Below, piece by piece: positions 36,695 through 45,150 of a stretch of 64,000 bases of DNA (its first letter is position 1; the number at the start of each line of letters is the position of its first letter). The position numbers and the translations under genes are program-made. The stretch is taken from positions 3,676,001 through 3,740,000 of the forward strand of contig NZ_CP011270.1 of assembly GCF_001610835.1 (NCBI RefSeq), written 5' to 3'. Below the pieces are notes generated by a model. It made no database searches, was not told the DNA's origin, and saw only the letters and a list, made by a program, of their open reading frames with translations. The stretch comes from Planctomyces sp. SH-PL14 (lineage in GTDB: Bacteria; Planctomycetota; Planctomycetia; Planctomycetales; Planctomycetaceae).

Positions 36695-37051
36695 TCACTC
36701 GCCGGGAGGAACTCTGACCCGTGATTTCTCATTGAGATCCAGGAACCAGACGCCTGTCGTTCCGACGTCTGCCGATTGGACGTTCGCTTCGATTCGGGTC
36801 GGCGACACGACTCGAATGACGGAGATCCGCGCGTCCAGGATGGCTGCAACCTGTTCCGTTTCGATCAACTCGGCGCGTCCCTCCTGATTGTTGTCCTTCT
36901 CATAGGCCCGCATTTTGTCGAGGGCCGCTTCCGTCTTTCCGGCGACGGCCACGCCGAGTAAGCGGACATCGCCCGGCTTGAGCGTCCCATCCGTGGCTGA
37001 CGGCCCGGAGCATCCTGAGGCGAGGAGAGTCAGCAGAACGAGTCGATTCAT
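36695..37051 (-). CDS. Small lipoprotein of unknown function
   Basis: About 118 residues. The start ATG 37051 is favoured over 37057 because GGAAGG lies 8 bases upstream. The signal ends in a lipobox (LVLLTLLASGC). The mature part contains LGVAVAGKTEAALDKMRAYEK and IRVVSPTRIEANVQSADVGTTGVWF with charged segments. I recognise no domain. It would be anchored at a membrane on the periplasmic side. It is one of two lipoproteins in this small-gene cluster. Confidence 0.65.
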   Translation of the reverse strand: MNRLVLLTLLASGCSGPSATDGTLKPGDVRLLGVAVAGKTEAALDKMRAYEKDNNQEGRAELIETEQVAAILDARISVIRVVSPTRIEANVQSADVGTTGVWFLDLNEKSRVRVPPGE

Positions 37052-37159
37052 TTCCATCGCCTTCCGACGGGGAGTCCTGACCCTTTGATTTCCCGCTCGC
37101 CGGAGCTTCCCGTTGGTCCGGCCCCGGCTCCGGCCATCCCGTCGCCGGTCACCCTGCGG

Positions 37160-38059
37160 TCACTTCGACACGAAGACCAGCGCCGGCCGGAACCCGAGTC
37201 CGGCTCCGCCGAAGTCATGCTTGCCGTAGCCACGCGCCGCCGACCGACAGTGCCGTCCGGCAACGTAGGTGTCGCCTCCCCGTTCGATGCGATTGTCGCC
37301 TCCCATCAGGACCACGGGGTCCGTTCCGCCTGGCAGCGATTTCGTCTGAAAGTCGAGACACCACTCGGAAACGTTGCCATGCATGTCATAGAGGCCCCAG
37401 GCATTCGGCTTGTACTGCCCAACCTCCCGCTCTTCGAGCACCTTCGGGCCGGCCTTCCCCTTGTTGTAGGGCTTCGCGCCGTTGAAGTTGGCATCCTCGC
37501 TGGAAAGTGAGTCGCCGAAGTGCGTGGCGGTCTTCGTTCCCGCTCGGCAGGCGTATTCCCATTGGGCTTCCGTGGGCAAACGGAATTCCCAGTTCTTCGA
37601 AAGGCGACCCGCGTCGTGCTCCTGCTGTGTGAGCTTCCGGCAGAACTCCATCGCCTCGTCATGGCTGACGCAGACGATCGGAAACCGGGGCCCCACGGAG
37701 TTCGAGTCTGCCGAGAGTGCCTTGGCCCGTTGTTGATCGAGGGTCGTGTGCATGACCGACTCCCAGGCGGCCTGCGTCAGCTCGTGCTTCGCCATCCAGA
37801 ACCCGTGCGTCAACGTCACATCGACCTGCTCCTCCTCCACGATCGAACCGCGGGGATCGCGGTTCACCTCTTTCGGAGGGCTTCCCATTTTGAACGTCCC
37901 GGCCGGGCACCAGCAGAACGAAAGGCCAAGCCCCTTGTTGGACGATTCTTCGCCGGCCTTCGTGCCGTCCCCCGGATCGGCGATTCCCGCGGCCCGGGAG
38001 GGTGACGCACTCGACAGGACTGCAAAGACGAGGGCCGCGCAGACACCGGATCGAAACAT
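37160..38059 (-). CDS. Secreted formylglycine-generating-enzyme (SUMF1/FGE)-like protein
   Basis: 299 residues with signal peptide (SGVCAALVFAVLSSASPSRAA). Family marks: WCPAGTFKMGSPPKE, FWMAKHELTQAAWESVM, RLPTEAQWEYACRAGT, GLYDMHGNVSEWCLD, and a C-terminal GGDTYVAGRHCRSAARGY with the position of one active-site cysteine. FGE converts a cysteine of sulfatases to formylglycine, but in planctomycetes many FGE-like proteins are not tied to a sulfatase and are thought to act as binding or regulatory domains. No sulfatase gene is visible in the window. The start is supported by a GAGAGGG ribosome-binding site 5 bases upstream. Confidence 0.85.
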   Translation of the reverse strand: MFRSGVCAALVFAVLSSASPSRAAGIADPGDGTKAGEESSNKGLGLSFCWCPAGTFKMGSPPKEVNRDPRGSIVEEEQVDVTLTHGFWMAKHELTQAAWESVMHTTLDQQRAKALSADSNSVGPRFPIVCVSHDEAMEFCRKLTQQEHDAGRLSKNWEFRLPTEAQWEYACRAGTKTATHFGDSLSSEDANFNGAKPYNKGKAGPKVLEEREVGQYKPNAWGLYDMHGNVSEWCLDFQTKSLPGGTDPVVLMGGDNRIERGGDTYVAGRHCRSAARGYGKHDFGGAGLGFRPALVFVSK

Positions 38060-38474
38060 GAAATCCCTCTCAGAGCGTGGAAGAGGAATGCGACAGAACC
38101 GCGATCATAAAGGCCCTGCGTGTTCGGCCAGCAACACCACGGTTACGAATCGGTAACACGCGAGTGACGGGAGGTTTTCGCAGAACGAACCTCCTCAGCT
38201 TCGGGTCGGATGGCGCGGGCGTGGTCCGGGCTGAGGCGACGCTTTGGGCGACCATCATGGCGACAACCAATCGCAAGCGGCCTCTCCATGCCCGTGCAAT
38301 GCCATGCACCTGCCACCCGTCCGTTCAACGAACAGCGGACGCCGGCACCTGGTGAAGGCCTTTACCTTCCGGCAGTGCGAAGGCAGACTGAACGCGCCGC
38401 CCGGACTGCAACGTCCGGCGGGCCCCGCTCGGCACGGGCGAGCACTCACTCACAAAGATCCCTCGAGGGCCACG
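38060..38474. other. Intergenic region between FGE-like and three-TM genes
   Basis: About 415 bp without a convincing gene. Both flanking genes point away from it, so it should contain two promoters. A frame that runs into the next gene from 38244 has non-protein-like composition. I saw no R-type repeat here. Confidence 0.4.
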
Positions 38475-38861
38475 ATGACTGATCCGCAGTCCAGACGTAC
38501 CGCAGGCACATGGCTCGCGTTTCTGGCGGTCTCGGTCCTCTGGATCGCGACGGTCATCGGGATCTCGGCCGACCGCGCACTCTGCGTCCACCTCGCCACC
38601 AGCTTCGCGATGGCCATGCCCTCCTTCGCGTACTTCCTTGTCTTCTCCATCCCGACCGCCTTCCTCGCGGGACTCGCGATGTTCGCCATCAGCGGCAGCC
38701 TGTTTGTGCAGTACCGCGCCGCGTCGACCGCACAGCGTCTCGCGACTCACTTCGCATGCGGCCTGGCCTGCGTCGTCCTGCTTCTGCTCTACCGGGAAGC
38801 GTCGCACGAAACACTCCTGACGCTCCTGCGGGACATCGGCGAAGCACCTCAGGCGGGATAG
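38475..38861 (+). CDS. Small membrane protein (three predicted TM segments)
   Basis: 128 residues. Three hydrophobic stretches are visible (GTWLAFLAVSVLWIATVIGI, FAMAMPSFAYFLVFSIPTAFLAG and FACGLACVVLLLLYREA). A 9-residue hydrophilic N-terminus precedes the first. No family recognised and no neighbour clue. The start ATG 38475 lies after an AGGGCCACG sequence; the earlier in-frame starts add low-quality residues. Inner-membrane location is inferred. Confidence 0.6.
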   Translation: MTDPQSRRTAGTWLAFLAVSVLWIATVIGISADRALCVHLATSFAMAMPSFAYFLVFSIPTAFLAGLAMFAISGSLFVQYRAASTAQRLATHFACGLACVVLLLLYREASHETLLTLLRDIGEAPQAG

Positions 38862-38876
38862 CTGCAGCCATGCCCC

Positions 38877-39725
38877 CTACTCGCCTGAGGCCGCGGAGAC
38901 TCGTTCCGCCGCTCGGGGGGAACGGCCGCGCCACCGCTTGAAGGCGGCTGTGAACGAAGAGGTGCTTTCGTAGCCGACTTCGGCGGCGACGTTCTCGACC
39001 GTCTGGCCCGGGAGGCTGAAGAGGTATTCGGCGCGGCGGATGCGGAGCCACGAGACGTGCTGCATCGGGCTCCGGTGCCAGGCCGCACGGGTCAGCCGGC
39101 GGAGATGGACTTCGCTCATCTTCGCCCAGGCCGCCAGCTCCGTGACGCTCCAGGGATGCGCGAGCCGCGACTCGACGTGTTGCCAGAGCGGCGCGAGGCG
39201 ATCGACCTCGCCCGACAGGACGCGGCGGCTCAGGAGAAAAATCGTCTGGGCCCAGGCGGCCAGGTGCTGCGGGTCCATGAACGTCTGGAGCTCGAGCCGC
39301 AGCCCCTTGAGGGCACAGTCCCACGCCGCGGGATCGGTCTGGACGACCCGGCTGACCGTCTCCTGCCGGCTGGCGAGCGGGTCGGTCCGCTCGTCGAAGA
39401 TCACCCACGCCATCCGCCACGGCTTCCGTTCCCGCTGCCATGCCCCCTGGGTGTCGAACGCGGGACGGAGGATCGCGGCGCCGGTCGGGAGTTCGACCCA
39501 CTGGCGATCGACGAGGTGCAGGCCCGAGCCCTCCAGGCAGATGTTGATGTGCCCGAATGTCGGCCGGAGCCTCACGATCTTGTAACCGAGCCCGACTTCC
39601 GCGACGCCGACGCTCCGGATCCCGTACGAATTCAGCGCCGGACAGGAGCCCGAGGCGACCCCCCACTGCCGGGTCGAGGGACTGATGATGTTCGTTTCGA
39701 GCAGATCGTCGTCGGCTGGCAACAT
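38877..39725 (-). CDS. AraC-family transcriptional regulator
   Basis: 282 residues. The C-terminal ~100 residues carry the two AraC helix-turn-helix units: VTELAAWAKMSEVHLRRLTRAAW and VENVAAEVGYESTSSFTAAFKRW. The N-terminal part is a ligand-binding-like region (IVRLRPTFGHINICLEGSG, MAWVIFDERTDPL) of unknown specificity. The start ATG 39725 follows the candidate promoter, and the gene is divergent from the DUF1553 gene, with 104 bp between. It probably regulates that operon; a dyad (39789-39806) is a candidate operator. Confidence 0.87.
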   Translation of the reverse strand: MLPADDDLLETNIISPSTRQWGVASGSCPALNSYGIRSVGVAEVGLGYKIVRLRPTFGHINICLEGSGLHLVDRQWVELPTGAAILRPAFDTQGAWQRERKPWRMAWVIFDERTDPLASRQETVSRVVQTDPAAWDCALKGLRLELQTFMDPQHLAAWAQTIFLLSRRVLSGEVDRLAPLWQHVESRLAHPWSVTELAAWAKMSEVHLRRLTRAAWHRSPMQHVSWLRIRRAEYLFSLPGQTVENVAAEVGYESTSSFTAAFKRWRGRSPRAAERVSAASGE

Positions 39726-39829
39726 GGACGCCCCCCGGGGACCGCAATACGATTTTCCTGTCGAATCGCTCGACGAAGTCTTACGGACTGTCTGTTTCTC
39801 CAGACACTTTACCGACCCGCCGCGCTCCG
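39726..39829. promoter_or_regulatory. Divergent promoter region between araC-type and DUF1553 genes
   Basis: A 104-bp gap between two divergent starts. It contains a perfect 6-bp dyad TGTCTG-N6-CAGACA at 39789-39806, extended by one mismatch to eight bases per arm. The position fits an operator; promoter hexamers are not assigned with confidence. Confidence 0.45.
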
Positions 39830-42004
39830 ATGAATCCGCTTTCCCGATGTTCGATTCTGGCACCGGCCCGCTGGGTCGCTCTGTGGCTGTTCGTTTCGAG
39901 CATCGCCGCGGCGGCGGAACCGGCGGTGTCGTACCTGCGGGATATCCAGCCGGTCCTCTCTGATGCCTGCTACCGCTGCCATGGCCCGGATGCCGGGTCG
40001 CGGGAAGCGGGACTGCGGCTCGACCTCCGGGCCGAGGCCCTGAAGCCAGCCGATTCGGGGCGGACGGCGATCGTGCCGGGGGCGGCGCTCGAGAGCGAAC
40101 TGGTCCGGCGGATTCTGAGCGACGACCCGGATGAGCAGATGCCTCCGCCGACCGCGAGGCGACAGCTCACCGGGGCCGAGAAGAGCCGGCTCAAGGAGTG
40201 GATCGCGGCGGGGGCCCCCTTTGACCGGCACTGGTCGTTCGCGCCGATCCGCCGGCCTCCGGTCCCCGTGGTCCGGAACCGGGAGTGGTGCCGGACGCCG
40301 ATCGACCACTTCGTCCTGGCCCGGCTCGAACAGGGGGGACTGCCGGCGAACGGCCCGGCGCCCCCCACGACGCTCCTGCGGCGGATTTCGTTCGGCCTGA
40401 CGGGACTCCCTCCCCGTCCGGAGGAGATCGCGTCCCTGCTGGCGGCGGCCGAGGGGGTTGACCGCGAGCAGCGTCTCACGGAGGCGATCGATCGCCGGCT
40501 GGCGAGCGTGCAGTACGGGGAGCACTGGGCCCGGCACTGGATGGACCTGGCCCGCTATGCCGACAGCGCCGGGTACGAGCTGGACTACCCGTTCGAGCAT
40601 TCGTGGCACTACCGCGACTGGCTGATCCGGAGCTTTCAGGAGAACAAGCCGCTCGACCGGTTCCTGCAGGAGCAGCTGGCGGGGGACCAGCTCTGGCCGG
40701 AGTCGGACGACGCCCGGACCGGGACGCTGTTTCTGACGGTCGGACCCCGCCGCTTCGAGGGGGGGCTGCAAGCCAAAGACGAGCGGGCCTATGAGTGGCT
40801 GACGGATCTCGCCGACACGACCGCGAGCGCGATGCTCGGGCTGACGATGGGGTGTGCCCGCTGCCACGACCACAAGTTCGATGCGATCACGCAGCGCGAT
40901 TACTTCGGCCTGCAGGCGATCTTCGCCGAGAGCCGGATTGAAGAGACCCGACTGGGGGAAAAGAAGAGCGACACCAGCCCCGCCTCGCTGCGGGTGATTG
41001 CGCGCGACAAACCGCTGGTGGTGCAGCTCCTCCGGCGGGGGGAACCGGAGCACCCGCTCGGTCCGGTCGAGGCGGCGCTCCCGTCGGCCCTCTCGGCGGA
41101 GGGTCCGCTGGCTGAGACCATGGGACCCCGGCGGACGGCGCTCGCCCGCTGGCTGACGTCGGCCGAGCATCCCCTCACGGCCCGCGTGCTGGCGAACCGG
41201 ATCTGGATGTGGCACTTCGGCAAAGGGCTGGTCCGGACCCCCAACGACTTCGGCCGGCAAGGAGAGCGGCCGACCGATCCGGAGCTGCTCGACTGGCTGG
41301 CGAGCGAGCTCGTCGCGTCGGGCTGGGACCTCAATCACCTCCACCGGCTGATCCTGAACTCGGCGGTCTATCGCCAGTCGAGCACCGCCGACCCGGCCAT
41401 TGAGCAGCAGGACCCCGACCACCGGCTTCTGACGCGGTTCCCCCGCCGCCGGCTCCAGGCGGAAGAACTGCAGGACGCGCTCCGCCTGGTCGCGGGGCGG
41501 CTGAACCTCGAGGCGTTCGGTCCTCCGGTTGTCCCGCCCCTCGAGCCGTGGGCGCTGGCGGGGCTGCGGAATGCCAACTGGCAACCGACCACTGCCGAAG
41601 GAGCCGCGCAGCGCCGCGGGGTCTACATGGTGGTCCGCCGGTCGATGAAGCTCCCGTTCTTCGACGCCTTCAACGGCCCCGACACGGTCAACAGTTGCGC
41701 CGCGCGGGATTCGACGACGACTCCCCTGCAGGCCCTGACCCTCTTCCACAGTGCCGAGACCCTCGCGAACGCCGAGGCGCTCGCGGCCGACCTGTGGCAG
41801 ACGAGCCGCCACGATGCGCAGCAGGCGGCGACCCTCGCCTGGCCCCGGATCTTCGGCCGGCCGATCCGCGACGCCGAGCGGGACGCGGCCCGCGAGTTTC
41901 TCGTCAGCGGGCCCCCGGCGGCCGACGCCACCGCCCTCCCCGAGACCTGGGTGGCGTGGACCCTGATCCTCCTGAACTCGAGCGAGTTCTGTTATGTCGA
42001 TTGA
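39830..42004 (+). CDS. Planctomycete cytochrome-type DUF1549/DUF1553 protein
   Basis: 724 residues. A signal peptide (VALWLFVSSIAAAAEP) precedes a PSCyt1 heme-c domain with CYRCH (C47-H51), then DUF1549 (ISFGLTGLPPRPEEI, LARYADSAGYE) and DUF1553 (LANRIWMWHFGKGLVRTPND ... SSEFC). A second CxxCH-like motif is CARCHDHKFD (342-346). Such proteins are secreted and strongly characteristic of planctomycetes, often paired with a DUF1501 protein; the electron-transfer or catabolic role is not settled. It is shorter than many relatives. The next gene overlaps by 11 bp, so the two form one operon. Confidence 0.93.
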   Translation: MNPLSRCSILAPARWVALWLFVSSIAAAAEPAVSYLRDIQPVLSDACYRCHGPDAGSREAGLRLDLRAEALKPADSGRTAIVPGAALESELVRRILSDDPDEQMPPPTARRQLTGAEKSRLKEWIAAGAPFDRHWSFAPIRRPPVPVVRNREWCRTPIDHFVLARLEQGGLPANGPAPPTTLLRRISFGLTGLPPRPEEIASLLAAAEGVDREQRLTEAIDRRLASVQYGEHWARHWMDLARYADSAGYELDYPFEHSWHYRDWLIRSFQENKPLDRFLQEQLAGDQLWPESDDARTGTLFLTVGPRRFEGGLQAKDERAYEWLTDLADTTASAMLGLTMGCARCHDHKFDAITQRDYFGLQAIFAESRIEETRLGEKKSDTSPASLRVIARDKPLVVQLLRRGEPEHPLGPVEAALPSALSAEGPLAETMGPRRTALARWLTSAEHPLTARVLANRIWMWHFGKGLVRTPNDFGRQGERPTDPELLDWLASELVASGWDLNHLHRLILNSAVYRQSSTADPAIEQQDPDHRLLTRFPRRRLQAEELQDALRLVAGRLNLEAFGPPVVPPLEPWALAGLRNANWQPTTAEGAAQRRGVYMVVRRSMKLPFFDAFNGPDTVNSCAARDSTTTPLQALTLFHSAETLANAEALAADLWQTSRHDAQQAATLAWPRIFGRPIRDAERDAAREFLVSGPPAADATALPETWVAWTLILLNSSEFCYVD

Positions 42005-43388
42005 CGATCGTTCGCTGGCATCGCGTCGGGAATGGCTCCGGAGCTCCGCCGGGGCGGTGGGGATGCTCGCGCTCGCGGAACTGCTCGGAGAGACGACCCC
42101 CGCGAGAGCGGCAGAGCCTCCGGCGGTGGCGAGGCCGCATCATCCGCCGCGGGCCCGGTCGATCATCTACCTGTTCATGCACGGCGGCCCGAGCCAGGTC
42201 GACACCTTCGATCCCAAGCCGAGCCTGACGCGGTACGACGGCACGCCGCCGCCGGAGGCGTTTCACAACCTGAACCTCCAGTTCACCGACGTCCGGAAGC
42301 AGAAGCTGATGGCGAGCCGGCAGACGTTCCGCCGCTGCGGCGAGAGCGGCCTCGAGATCTGCGACTCGCTTCCGCAGATGCAGCGCTGCGCCGACGACCT
42401 GTGCATCGTCCGGAGCCTGCACCACGAGGTCTTCAACCACACGCCGGCGATCTGGCTGATGAACACCGGGCACGACGTCCCGGGACGTCCCTCGCTCGGC
42501 TCGTGGCTGCAGTACGGCCTCGGGAGCCTCACCCGCGGTCTGCCGTCGTTCGTCGTCATGCACGCCAAGCCCCTCAAGCCCGGCCCCGGCGTGTGGGGGA
42601 ACGGCTTTCTCCCGGCCGCCTTCCAGGGGACCCGGCTGAGCCAGGGGGCGACGCCGATCCCGTACCTCACTCCGCCGGAACTGCTCCAGCGGGGAGACGC
42701 GGCGAAGCAGCTCGCCTACTTCCGGTCGCTGAACGGGGAGCATGCCCGCGACCGGCACGACACGGAACTCGACGCCCGGATCGCCTCGTACGAACTCGCC
42801 TTCCGGATGCAGTCCGCGGCCCCGGAAGCGGTCGACCTCGCTCAGGAGACGCAGACAACCCGCGCGGCCTACGGCGGCGGCTTCGGCGAACAGTGCCTCA
42901 TCGCCCGGCGGCTCGTCGAGCGGGGAGTCCGCTGCGTGCAGATCTACCACGGCGGCGGTCCGGACGACTGGGACTCGCACCACGACAACCACAACATGCA
43001 GACCCGCCGGATGCAGGAGGTCGACCAGGGGACCGCCGCCCTGCTGCAGGACCTCAAGGCCCGCGGCCTGCTGGACGAGACCCTCGTGGTCTGGGGAGGC
43101 GAGTTCGGCCGGACCCCCACGACCGAGGGGAGCAACGGCCGGGACCACAGCCCGTACGGGTTCTCGATGTGCCTGGCTGGCGGGGGCGTGAAGGGGGGCC
43201 TCACGTACGGCGGGACGGACGAGCTCGGGTTCCGGGCGACGGAGCAGCCGGTCCATCTCCACGACCTCAACGCGACCCTGCTGCACCTGTTCGGGCTCGA
43301 TCACGAACGCCTCACAACCCGCCACACCGGCCGCGACTTCCGGCTGACGGACGTCTTCGGCCACGTGGTCCGCGACATCCTGACCTGA
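41994..43388 (+). CDS. Tat-exported DUF1501 protein
   Basis: 464 residues. The N-terminus has a twin-arginine leader (ASRREWLRSSAGAVGMLA). The body has the DUF1501 pattern: SIIYLFMHGGPSQVDTFDPK, EFGRTPTTEGSNGRDHSP, and LHLFGLDHERLT. The family lies in the alkaline-phosphatase-like/sulfatase fold group, and the His/Asp motifs suggest a hydrolase, but no reaction is proven. It overlaps the DUF1553 stop by 11 bp. The DUF1553-DUF1501 pair is a standard planctomycete module, and its AraC regulator lies directly upstream. Confidence 0.93.
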   Translation: MSIDDRSLASRREWLRSSAGAVGMLALAELLGETTPARAAEPPAVARPHHPPRARSIIYLFMHGGPSQVDTFDPKPSLTRYDGTPPPEAFHNLNLQFTDVRKQKLMASRQTFRRCGESGLEICDSLPQMQRCADDLCIVRSLHHEVFNHTPAIWLMNTGHDVPGRPSLGSWLQYGLGSLTRGLPSFVVMHAKPLKPGPGVWGNGFLPAAFQGTRLSQGATPIPYLTPPELLQRGDAAKQLAYFRSLNGEHARDRHDTELDARIASYELAFRMQSAAPEAVDLAQETQTTRAAYGGGFGEQCLIARRLVERGVRCVQIYHGGGPDDWDSHHDNHNMQTRRMQEVDQGTAALLQDLKARGLLDETLVVWGGEFGRTPTTEGSNGRDHSPYGFSMCLAGGGVKGGLTYGGTDELGFRATEQPVHLHDLNATLLHLFGLDHERLTTRHTGRDFRLTDVFGHVVRDILT

Positions 43389-43530
43389 GCGAAGTGTGGG
43401 ACGTCTCGTCGCGGGTGGGTGGCTGGGGCGTTACGGGTCGGGTGGCACACAGCGTCATTGTCCGTGACAGAGCCCCACGCGCCGATAGACCGGGAATGAC
43501 AAGCTCACTCCCCCTCCATTGGCCCCCGTC

Positions 43531-43857
43531 ATGAACCCCAGGCTCACCCCCGACCAGCAGAAGCTCCTCTCTGCCTACAGAGCCACCGGCCTCATCTCCA
43601 TCGCCGCCCCGCTCGCCGGCGTCCCCCCCACCCTCCACGAAGACTCCCTCCAGACCTCCGACACCTACCGCGAAGCCTTCGCCCGCGCTCAGTGGGACTC
43701 CGCCCTCTCCCTCGAAGAACAGGCCCGGCACCGCGCCCTCGTCGGCACCGAAACCCCCGTCTACCACGCCGGCGAAGTCGTCGGATCCCGCCAGCACCGC
43801 TCCGACCGACTCCTCATCGCCCTCCTCCAGGCCAACGCCCCCGGCAAGTTCTACTGA
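43531..43857 (+). CDS. Terminase small subunit-like protein, copy A
   Basis: 108 residues. The N-terminal helix-turn-helix-type region reads LTPDQQKLLSAYRATGLISI ... GVPPTLHEDSLQ, and the C-terminal region ends TPVYHAGEVVGSRQHRSDRLLIALLQANAPGKFY. The 'S-D-x-L-L-I-x-L-L-x-A' ending is typical of a family of phage terminase-small-subunit-like proteins that bind DNA at packaging sites. No large subunit or capsid gene is nearby. ATG 43531 is preferred over 43519 because the domain begins there. Downstream (43867) lies a motif shared with the next two copies. Confidence 0.72.
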   Translation: MNPRLTPDQQKLLSAYRATGLISIAAPLAGVPPTLHEDSLQTSDTYREAFARAQWDSALSLEEQARHRALVGTETPVYHAGEVVGSRQHRSDRLLIALLQANAPGKFY

Positions 43858-43866
43858 CCAGCTCCA

Positions 43867-43897
43867 CCTGACACTCGCGCGATTTTCCCGACACCGC
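43867..43897 (+). repeat. Shared downstream motif, unit 1
   Basis: CCTGACACTCGCGCGATTTT followed by CCCGACACC. Closely related sequences follow the other two terminase-like units at 44314 (CCTGACACTCAGGCGATTTC) and 44644 (CCTGACACTGAGGCGATTTC). It marks the end of a repeating unit of coding plus downstream DNA. Confidence 0.6.
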
Positions 43898-43953
43898 ACC
43901 GAGCCAGAAGCTCCCGGACCGATGGATTGGCACCTCTTGGTCGGAACCCCGCC

Positions 43954-45150
43954 ATGCCCAAGCCCCTCACCCCCAAGCAGCAGGCCTTCCTCGAAGCCTA
44001 CCGGACCTACGGCATCGTCCGGATCGCCGCCGCCAAAGCGGGCGTCTCCCGCGAACTCCACTACAACGCCCTCCGGGTCTCCGAAACCTACCGCCACGCC
44101 CTCGCCGCCATCGAGAAAGAGCACGCCCTCCATCTCGAAGAACAGGCCCGAACCATCGCCCGGAATCAGGGCGACCCCGAACCGGTCTTCTACGGCCGAA
44201 AGCTCGTCGGCTTCAAACGCCGCTTCTCCGACAAGCTCCTGGTCTTCCTTCTCGAAGCCAACAACCCCGAAAAATTCCGTCACCCCAAAGCCCCCCGCCA
44301 ACGACGCCCCAAACCTGACACTCAGGCGATTTCCCGCCCACACCGACCAGCCCGAACACGTCGCAGGCCCCTGAAACGACGTCCCCCACCGACTCCGCAC
44401 CCAGTCGGCCCCCTGACAGCCGAGCAGCAGGCCCGCGCCTCGCTCCAGAAGCTGCACGCCCTCCGCCTCGAAGAAGAAGCCCGCACCATCGCGATCCAGG
44501 GCCTCCCCGAACCGGTCTACTACGGCCGCCAGATCGTCGGCGTCCGACGTCGCTACTCCGATCGCCTCCTGATCCGCCTCCTCGAAGCCAACAACCCCGC
44601 CAAGTTCCGCCGGCCCCGCTCCCCCGCTCGTCAAAGGCGGAAACCTGACACTGAGGCGATTTCTTCGACACCCTTCGCGAACGTTGACGCCGAAATGCGA
44701 GCCCGGTCATTCGCCGCAGCGACGCGCCACCGAGGAAGCCTCTGCTCAAGACCCGAACCCGCAGGTCGCGCAGAGGTGAAGGGGGCATCTCGCACCGAAC
44801 CGCGCCTGGACACGCCCTCCTTCAGACACCCCTCGACGGCCAGGCCTCCGGCGGGCAAGAGGGCGTTGCCCCCTTGCATCCCCCACCAGGGCATCCGCCC
44901 TGGACCCGGGTCAGCGGGACGCTGGCTCTCTACCTTCCGCCTTCCGCCTTCCCCCGCCCCCGCCCGGGGTGGCACGTTCCGCACCGGCGGACTACGTTCT
45001 AAACCCCCGCCGCTCGAACAGGAACCCCCATGTCCTCCACTGTTCCCGCCTCAAGTCCTGCCGCCCCCTTCGCCTCCACCCCGAACTCGCCCGCCACACC
45101 CTCCGACTCAGCGCCTCCCCCGCCCCCCCGCTCACTCTGGCATGAGATGA
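43954..45150 (+). CDS. Terminase small subunit-like copies B and C in one frame, C-terminus uncertain
   Basis: Nominally 398 residues. Copy B (from MPKPLTPKQQAFLEAYRTYG) has the full HTH-type half and the ending FSDKLLVFLLEANNPEKFR. The frame then continues, through an Arg/Pro-rich linker containing the CCTGACACT motif (44314), into copy C, which keeps LTAEQQARA and the second half (PEPVYYGRQIVGVRRRYSDRLLIRLLEANNPAKFR) but has lost the HTH core. After about 44690 the frame runs through R fragment R7 and reaches 45150, overlapping the next gene by 121 bp; that tail is unlikely to be genuine protein. The true end may be near 44700. It likely arose by tandem duplication followed by deletion. Confidence 0.55.
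   Translation: MPKPLTPKQQAFLEAYRTYGIVRIAAAKAGVSRELHYNALRVSETYRHALAAIEKEHALHLEEQARTIARNQGDPEPVFYGRKLVGFKRRFSDKLLVFLLEANNPEKFRHPKAPRQRRPKPDTQAISRPHRPARTRRRPLKRRPPPTPHPVGPLTAEQQARASLQKLHALRLEEEARTIAIQGLPEPVYYGRQIVGVRRRYSDRLLIRLLEANNPAKFRRPRSPARQRRKPDTEAISSTPFANVDAEMRARSFAAATRHRGSLCSRPEPAGRAEVKGASRTEPRLDTPSFRHPSTARPPAGKRALPPCIPHQGIRPGPGSAGRWLSTFRLPPSPAPARGGTFRTGGLRSKPPPLEQEPPCPPLFPPQVLPPPSPPPRTRPPHPPTQRLPRPPAHSGMR
44768..44910 (-). repeat. R-family fragment, left half (R7)
   Basis: About 143 bp on the minus strand: the CCGGGTCCAGGG end, CTTGCCCGCCGGAGGC box, and the 'GTCTGAAGGAGGGCGTGTCCAGGCGCGG' segment. The right half, including the mirror box, is missing. It is embedded in the extended frame of the terminase-like gene, upstream of the YeiH gene. 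Confidence 0.65.
44926..44956 (+). repeat. Short repeat B, copy B3
   Basis: CTCTACCTTCCGCC repeated with TTCCGCCTTCC, matching B1 (same strand) and B2 (opposite strand). It starts 16 bp beyond the CCGGG end of R7. Confidence 0.5.
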
